This document shows, one piece after another, positions 1-4,260 of a DNA stretch of 5,927 bases. The stretch spans positions 1-5,927 of the forward strand of contig CAMFKC010000178.1 of NCBI GenBank assembly GCA_945956975.1, in the 5' to 3' direction. Every line of letters starts with the position of its first letter. The stretch's first letter is position 1. The notes beneath the pieces are model-generated. The model had not been told where the DNA came from. It made no database searches and was given only the letters and a program-made list of their open reading frames with translations. A program made the translations under genes and the position numbers. Source of the stretch: an uncultured Methylocystaceae bacterium (GTDB lineage: Bacteria > Pseudomonadota > Alphaproteobacteria > Rhizobiales > Beijerinckiaceae).

Positions 1-89
1 CGAGACGGCTGCTGCGCAGCCTCCTCAGCATGAGGGCGCGTGTATACGGAAGGCCCTCATGCTGAGGAGCCGCTGCAAGCGGCGTCTCG
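1..89. repeat. Nested inverted repeat (REP/BIME-like palindromic pair) downstream of the M16 operon
   Basis: Two copies of one ~37-nt unit face each other across a 15-nt spacer (38-52). The core ctcctcagcatgagggc (21-37) is the exact reverse complement of 53-69, and the outer ends pair as well (cgagacg at 1-7 with cgtctcg at 83-89). Each arm also holds its own small hairpin of different sequence: gctgc/gcagc around 11-20 on the left and ccgct-gca-agcgg at 70-82 on the right. The whole can fold as one long stem with two side hairpins. The CTCCTCAGCATGAGG core is like a dispersed intergenic repeat I recall from Rhizobiales genomes; that is memory, not a search. It lies just past the end of the operon, where such elements often sit and can protect mRNA 3' ends or end transcription. 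The left end is at the window edge, so the true boundary could be further left. Confidence 0.8.
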
Positions 90-102
90 AAGCACGAGGG
101 CA

Positions 103-120
103 GCGCCGAATGTTCGGCGC
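103..120 (-). terminator. Hairpin after the M16 operon, candidate terminator without U-tract
   Basis: A perfect 8-bp inverted repeat, gcgccgaa (103-110) and ttcggcgc (113-120), is separated by two bases, so in RNA it would form a ~7-bp stem with a 4-nt loop. It begins 22 nt past the stop codon of the second M16 gene. No T-run follows it on the minus strand, so it is not a classical intrinsic terminator. It may act with the larger inverted repeat at 1-89 as a 3'-end structure or a Rho-assisted stop. Confidence 0.4.
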
Positions 121-142
121 GGACCTGACGGCCCGCGGTCCG

Positions 143-1423
143 TCACATCCCGGTCGGACGCCCCGCCAGCGCCACCAGCAGCCTGCCGTCGCCGAGCAGC
201 TTTTTCGCCGCGCGCTTCGCAGACTCGAGATCGACCGCCGCGACCAACCGGTTGCGCTGGTCGAGATAAGCGGCGGGGCGGCCTTCGAGCTGCAATTGCA
301 GGAGATTGCCGGCGATCTTGTTCGATGTGTCGAAGCGCAGCGCGTAGGAACCGATCAGGAATTTGCGCGCCTTGGCGAGTTCCTCCTCGGTCGGGCCGTT
401 TTCGGCGAGATCGACGATCTGCTCCTGAATCACCTGCAGCGATTCCGCCGCGCGCTCGTTCTTGGTCGAGGTCGCGCCGATGACGAGCGCAGCGCGATCG
501 TAATTCTGGAGATGCGAATAGACGGAATAGGCAAGGCCCCGCTTTTCGCGCACTTCGCGGAACAGGCGCGCGGTGAAGGCGCCGCCGCCCAGGATGTGGT
601 TGACGACGACAGCGGCCATGAAGTCGGGATCGTCGCGCTCGACGCCGGGGCGGCCGAAGCGGATTGTTGCCTGCGGAACGTCGATGTCGGTAACGAGGCG
701 CTCGCCGACGCCCTGCATCACCGCCGGCGGAATTTCCAGCAGCGAGGCGCGCTCGGGCAGGCCGGCGAAGACCATGTCCAGTTTCGTGGCGAGCGTCGCG
801 GCGTCGATCGCGCCGACGACTGCGATGACGAGATTGTCGCGCGCCATCATCTTCGTGCGCATGGCCACGAGGTCGTCGCGCGTGATATTCGAGAGGGTGT
901 CGATTTCGCCCCGCGCGGCGCGGCCGTAGGCGTGGCCTGGAAAAGCCGCAGCGCGGAACATGCGCGAGGCCACCGCATCCGGCTCCTTCAGCTCGCGCTT
1001 CAGGCTGGAGACGAGTTGCGATACCACGCGATCGATCGGCCCCTGCTCGAGCCGGGCTTCGTTGACCGCCAGACGCAGCAGTTCGAAGGCCGGATCGAGA
1101 TTGCGCGTCAGCGTCTGGAAGTGGCCGGCCAGATGATCGCGATCGACGGAAAAATGCAGGTGGACGGCAAGGTCGTCCATCGCCTCGTGGAAGGCGCCGG
1201 AATCATAGGGTCCGGCGCCCTCGTCGAGCAGGCCGCCGAGCAGCGTGGCCAGGCCCGGCCTGTCGAGGGGATCCTGCGACGCGCCGCCGCGGAAGGCGAA
1301 TTGCGCAGCCACCAGCGGCACGGCGTAATCTTCGACCAGCCATGCAGTCAGGCCGCCGGGCGTACGCACCTCCTGGACGGAAGCCGCGCGAGAGGTCTCG
1401 GGGATAGGCGAAAGATCCGTCAC
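143..1423 (-). CDS. M16B peptidase-like subunit lacking the zinc site (Arg/Tyr subunit)
   Basis: A 426-residue M16 (pitrilysin/MPP) family protein. The N-terminal M16 domain covers roughly residues 15-165, and the C-terminal M16_C domain about 170-350. At the place where active members have HxxEH, this protein reads GLATLLGGLLDEGAG (57-71), so it cannot bind catalytic zinc there. It does keep the glycine-rich stretch HILGGG (276-281) and the substrate-binding Arg/Tyr pair in VREKRGLAYSVYS (R292, Y299). This is the pattern of the non-catalytic partner in heterodimeric bacterial M16B enzymes and of the alpha subunit of mitochondrial processing peptidase. I chose the GTG start at 1423 because it overlaps the upstream stop as GTGA, has a GGAG ribosome site 8 nt before it, and gives a normal length. 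The open frame runs on upstream to 1762, but that part is an Arg-rich shadow of the preceding gene. No signal peptide is seen, so a cytoplasmic location is inferred. The family assignment is secure; the substrate is unknown. Confidence 0.93.
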   Translation of the reverse strand: MTDLSPIPETSRAASVQEVRTPGGLTAWLVEDYAVPLVAAQFAFRGGASQDPLDRPGLATLLGGLLDEGAGPYDSGAFHEAMDDLAVHLHFSVDRDHLAGHFQTLTRNLDPAFELLRLAVNEARLEQGPIDRVVSQLVSSLKRELKEPDAVASRMFRAAAFPGHAYGRAARGEIDTLSNITRDDLVAMRTKMMARDNLVIAVVGAIDAATLATKLDMVFAGLPERASLLEIPPAVMQGVGERLVTDIDVPQATIRFGRPGVERDDPDFMAAVVVNHILGGGAFTARLFREVREKRGLAYSVYSHLQNYDRAALVIGATSTKNERAAESLQVIQEQIVDLAENGPTEEELAKARKFLIGSYALRFDTSNKIAGNLLQLQLEGRPAAYLDQRNRLVAAVDLESAKRAAKKLLGDGRLLVALAGRPTGM

Positions 1424-2754
1424 GCGGCTTGCTCCGGCAGGAGATAGCCCGTGACGGCGCGCCGCTTTTCCAGCCATTTGCGGGCGCTCTCGACGACAGC
1501 CTCGGGCGTCACCGCCTCGATGCGCGCGGACCAGCCGGACACGTCCTCGATGGTCTCGCCGATGGCGAGAGCAGCGCCATACCAGCGGGCGAGCGCAACC
1601 TGGCTGTCCTGCGCGTAGACAGCGTCGGCGACAAGGCGTGTCTTGGCGCGCTCGAATTCCTTGTCGGTCGGCGGATGCGCGAGAAAATCGGCGATGACTC
1701 CATCGATGGCCGCGTCGAATTCGTCGAGCGAGACGCCTTCCGCAGGCACGCCGTAAATCCAAAGCCGCGTCGCATCGAGCGACGACGACATGTAGTAGGC
1801 CCCGGCCGCGACAGCGACGGGCTTGTCGACGACGAGCTTCTTGTAGAGACGGCTCGACTGGCCGGCGCCCAGAAGATGCGTCATCACCTCCAGCGCTTCG
1901 GCTTCGCCGGGCTCGGCCGTGCGCGCGGACGGCACGACATAGACGCGCTCGTAGGTCGGCTGCTCGACCTTCTCGTCAGCGAGCGACACGTGTCGACGGG
2001 CGCGCGCCGGCGGCTCCTGAGGGCGGCGGCGCACCGGCGGGGCGCCGCGCGCGTCTATCTTGCCGTAGGTCTCGCGAGCAAGGCGCTCGACTTCCGACGG
2101 CTGGACGTCGCCCGCGACCACGAGGATGGCGTTTTCTGGCGTGTAGAAGCGCTCGTAATAGGCGAGCGCGTCCTCGCGGCCGAGCGTCTCGATCTCGTGG
2201 CCCCAGCCGATGATCGGCGTGCCATAGGGATGGTGCGCGAAAAGCGCGGCCTGCACGGCTTCGCTCAGCTCGGCGCCGGGATCGCTGTCGGTGCGCATGC
2301 GGCGCTCCTCCAGCACGACGTCGCGCTCGGGCGCCACGACTTCGTCGCTCAGCACGAGGTTGGTCATGCGGTCGGCCTCGTATTCCATCATCGTGGCGAG
2401 ATGCTCGCGCGGCACGCGCTGGAAGTAGGAGGTGTAGTCGTGGCCGGTGAAGGCGTTCTCCTGGCCGCCGAGATCGGAGACCAGCGAGGAGAACTCGCCC
2501 TGCGGGTGGTTCTTCGTGCCCTTGAACATCAGGTGCTCGAGGAAATGCGCGATGCCCGACTTGAGCGGCGGATCATCGGCCGAACCGTTGCGGTACCAGA
2601 CCATGTGGGTGACGACCGGCGCGCGGTGGTCGGGAATGACGACCACTTCCATGCCATTGTCGAGGCGCGAATGGGCGATGCGGGGCCCGGCCTGGGCCCC
2701 GGCTTGCGCGCTCGTCGCGGCTGGCTGGTGCGATACGGCTTGCTTTGCGGTCAT
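1420..2754 (-). CDS. M16B zinc metallopeptidase, catalytic subunit (processing-peptidase-like)
   Basis: A 444-residue M16 family peptidase. The inverted zinc motif HFLEH is at residues 70-74 (encoded at 2533-2547), followed by the usual LMFKGT. The third ligand is most likely E150 in VVLEERRM, about 75 residues later, as expected for HxxEH...E enzymes. The N-terminal M16 domain spans about 30-180 and the M16_C domain about 185-365. The typical Arg/Tyr pair of the second half is missing: the matching segment reads LYKKLVVDKPVAVAAGAYY. The next gene supplies that pair, so the two likely form one heterodimeric enzyme. The start is ATG at 2754, with AGGA 6 nt upstream. The first ~25 residues are Ala/Gln-rich and not hydrophobic, so no signal peptide is seen and a cytoplasmic peptidase or protein-processing role is inferred. 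Many genomes call such genes 'insulinase family protein' or 'pitrilysin'. The substrate cannot be told from sequence. Confidence 0.95.
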   Translation of the reverse strand: MTAKQAVSHQPAATSAQAGAQAGPRIAHSRLDNGMEVVVIPDHRAPVVTHMVWYRNGSADDPPLKSGIAHFLEHLMFKGTKNHPQGEFSSLVSDLGGQENAFTGHDYTSYFQRVPREHLATMMEYEADRMTNLVLSDEVVAPERDVVLEERRMRTDSDPGAELSEAVQAALFAHHPYGTPIIGWGHEIETLGREDALAYYERFYTPENAILVVAGDVQPSEVERLARETYGKIDARGAPPVRRRPQEPPARARRHVSLADEKVEQPTYERVYVVPSARTAEPGEAEALEVMTHLLGAGQSSRLYKKLVVDKPVAVAAGAYYMSSSLDATRLWIYGVPAEGVSLDEFDAAIDGVIADFLAHPPTDKEFERAKTRLVADAVYAQDSQVALARWYGAALAIGETIEDVSGWSARIEAVTPEAVVESARKWLEKRRAVTGYLLPEQAA

Positions 2755-2832
2755 GTACGGTCCTGCGAGGTCAACCGGCGCAAACGGGCGCGCCGCCGCC
2801 CCGGGGATTCGGGCGGCAAATCTCGTCAGACC

Positions 2833-2860
2833 AATATAGGGATTACGGGCGGCGCCTCAA
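2833..2860 (-). promoter_or_regulatory. Candidate sigma-70-type promoter for the M16 gene pair
   Basis: Read on the minus strand, TTGAGG (2860-2855) is followed after 16 nt by TATATT (2838-2833), close to the housekeeping consensus. Transcription would start near 2825, leaving a leader of about 70 nt before the ATG at 2754. The site lies in the 151-nt gap between the periplasmic protein gene and the M16 genes, one of the few AT-richer spots in the area. It suggests the M16 pair can be transcribed apart from ileS-lspA. This is a pattern match only. Confidence 0.5.
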
Positions 2861-2887
2861 CCGGCGCGGCGCCCGCAGGGTGAACGG

Positions 2888-2901
2888 CGCGGCGCGCCGC
2901 G
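2888..2901 (-). terminator. GC palindrome just after the periplasmic protein gene, possible weak terminator
   Basis: The 14-nt perfect palindrome cgcggcgcgccgcg lies 4 nt beyond the stop codon at 2906-2908. A second short inverted repeat (ggcgcc at 2851-2856 and 2868-2873) follows and overlaps the -35 box of the candidate promoter. Neither has a T-run after it. In DNA this GC-rich such palindromes can occur by chance, so this is a weak call. Confidence 0.2.
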
Positions 2902-2905
2902 ACCG

Positions 2906-3631
2906 TCAGTCGTCCTTGCGGCGGTTCGGATCGATGCCGCGGGCGTAGTCGCCGGCCGAAGGCGCTTCATACCGGCGTTCCGGGCCGCTCTGGGTCGCCT
3001 TCACGACCTGCCTCGGCGCGCGATAGCCGGGCGGCGGTTCGGTGAGATATTCGCGCGACGGCTCCACGCCGGGGCGCAGTTCCTCTTCCTTCGAACCGCC
3101 GTTCAGCGAGAATATCTGCTTGAGCTTGGACGCCGGCTCCTCGACGCCACAATCGGGTATGCCATTGCGGCGGGTCGGGCAGACTTCGGGGTTGGTGCTC
3201 GGACCGGCGGAGCGGCCGCGCCGCAACTCTTCCACCGTCAGATTGGGATTGCTCTTGAGCTCGGCGTTCATGTCGCGCGGCGCGCGCGCAGCGGCTTCGG
3301 CCTCGCGACGGCGGCGCACGTCCTGGTCCACCGGCCAGTTCGCGCCGCGGGCGCGTGAGCCCGCCACCGGCGGCGGAAGATCGGCGCCCTTGGGCACGAC
3401 CAGCTTCGGACGTTCACGGAAGTCGATGTCGTCCTTCTCGACATTGTCCTTGCCGAGGCCGATGACGTTGAGCACGGGGTCGAAGGTCGACGGCTTGTCG
3501 TCGAACGCGCGGGCTGCGGTCGATCCGGCGAGAGCGCCGGCCAGAACCATGGCCGCGCCGGCGACAACCACCGCGCACTTGCCGGCGATTGCGCGTTTCA
3601 CTTGTGTCCGTGTCACGTGCGAAACCCTCAT
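2906..3631 (-). CDS. Exported periplasmic protein of unknown function with a DUF3035/BamF-like motif
   Basis: A 241-residue protein I do not recognise with certainty. Residues 1-42 look like a Sec signal peptide: basic start, a hydrophobic run at about 20-36, and a signal peptidase I site ARA before F43. There is no lipobox cysteine at the cleavage site, so it should be soluble in the periplasm rather than a lipoprotein. The mature part is hydrophilic, rich in Arg, Pro and Glu, and probably largely unstructured. It carries RPKLVVPKGADLPPP (74-88), which resembles the 'P-L-V-x-P-x-x-x-L-P-P-P' segment of DUF3035 proteins (BamF lipoproteins of alphaproteobacteria). It has two cysteines, C151 and C161, that could form a disulfide. 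As I recall, a DUF3035 gene occupies this same slot between lspA and the M16 genes in other alphaproteobacteria, which supports a distant link to outer-membrane assembly. That link is inference. The ATG at 3631 has a good AAGGGGG ribosome site. Confidence 0.8.
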   Translation of the reverse strand: MRVSHVTRTQVKRAIAGKCAVVVAGAAMVLAGALAGSTAARAFDDKPSTFDPVLNVIGLGKDNVEKDDIDFRERPKLVVPKGADLPPPVAGSRARGANWPVDQDVRRRREAEAAARAPRDMNAELKSNPNLTVEELRRGRSAGPSTNPEVCPTRRNGIPDCGVEEPASKLKQIFSLNGGSKEEELRPGVEPSREYLTEPPPGYRAPRQVVKATQSGPERRYEAPSAGDYARGIDPNRRKDD

Positions 3632-3638
3632 GAAAACG

Positions 3639-3645
3639 CCCCCTT
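3639..3645 (-). promoter_or_regulatory. Ribosome binding site of the periplasmic protein gene
   Basis: AAGGGGG on the minus strand stands 7 nt before the ATG at 3631. This supports that start over the in-frame GTG two codons later. The surrounding 77-nt gap (3632-3708) between lspA and this gene shows no clear promoter or terminator, so co-transcription with lspA is plausible. Confidence 0.6.
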
Positions 3646-3708
3646 ACGCGATACGCTCGCCGCCCGGACCCCCGAAAGCCGAGCCGGCGCGCCTGACGCT
3701 TGCGAGAC

Positions 3709-4260
3709 TTATCTTCCGGATTCGCGGCGAATTGTGGGCGCTGCGTCCGGCGGGCTCGCTGGCCTCGGGCGGAGGGAGTCATACAGGAGCAGCGCTACGC
3801 CGGCAACGATCGCCGCATCGGCTATGTTGAAGACATAATTGGCCAATGGCCCCACGGGCAGGGTCGTATGCAAGTGCAGAAAATCGGCGACCGCGCCGTA
3901 ACGGGCGCGATCCAGCGCATTGCCGAGCGCCCCGCCGAGCACCAGGCCAAGCGCGATCGCCGTCAGCCGATCGGTCGTCATCCAGAGCCAGGAGCCCAGA
4001 ACGCCGACCGCAACCGCCGCCAGCGCCAGCAGGCCGAGCGTGCCCAGAACCGTGTCCGCACGCAGCAGCGAATAGGATATGCCGGGGTTCCAGGCGAGCA
4101 CGACGTCGAGGAACGGCGTCAGCCGGATGGGGGGCCGATCCGCGATCCCCAGAATGTCGATCACCCAGAATTTGGTGATCTGGTCGGCGGCAAAAGCAAA
4201 GCCCGCCGCCACGGCCGCCAGCAGCCGGACGCGTGTCTTCACCCATGCATGCGAATTCAC
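3709..4260 (-). CDS. lspA: Lipoprotein signal peptidase (signal peptidase II)
   Basis: A 183-residue inner-membrane aspartyl protease that cuts the signal peptide from prolipoproteins after the lipobox cysteine has been lipid-modified. Four membrane segments are visible at roughly 10-28, 70-92, 98-116 and 141-161. The two catalytic aspartates stand in the family motifs GNALDR (D117) and FNIADA (D148). Also present are DQITK (26-30) and the variant WNPGISYSLL (57-66), where many bacteria have N-x-G-A-A-F-S; Ser in this place is common in alphaproteobacterial LspA. The chosen start is the GTG at 4260, which overlaps the ileS stop as GTGA and implies translational coupling. The upstream ribosome site is weak. 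A GTG at 4242 (MKTRVRLL..., 177 residues) is the alternative. The open frame continues upstream only as a shadow of ileS. The ileS-lspA pairing is common in many bacteria. TAA stop at 3709-3711. Confidence 0.95.
   Translation of the reverse strand: MNSHAWVKTRVRLLAAVAAGFAFAADQITKFWVIDILGIADRPPIRLTPFLDVVLAWNPGISYSLLRADTVLGTLGLLALAAVAVGVLGSWLWMTTDRLTAIALGLVLGGALGNALDRARYGAVADFLHLHTTLPVGPLANYVFNIADAAIVAGVALLLYDSLRPRPASPPDAAPTIRRESGR

Noticed and set aside
1..142. tRNA or structured small RNA in the left intergenic region
   Set aside because: The fold comes from repeat arms, with no TPsiC-like box, acceptor stem or CCA pattern; it is better explained as a REP-like inverted repeat.
59..1447. Long plus-strand open frame (462 codons) opposite the second M16 gene
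   Set aside because: It is antisense to a well-supported M16 protein, its translation is Arg/Ala/Gly-rich with no recognisable domain, and such antisense frames are expected in GC-rich genes with G/C-ending codons.
1424..1762. N-terminal extension of the second M16 protein
   Set aside because: This stretch lies inside the preceding gene in another frame and is Arg-rich; the GTG at 1423 with a GGAG site gives the normal family length.
1429..2883. Long plus-strand open frame (484 codons) opposite the catalytic M16 gene
   Set aside because: Shadow of the opposite strand: no domain, low-complexity Arg/Gly/His composition, and it runs past the gene into the intergenic gap without conserved features.
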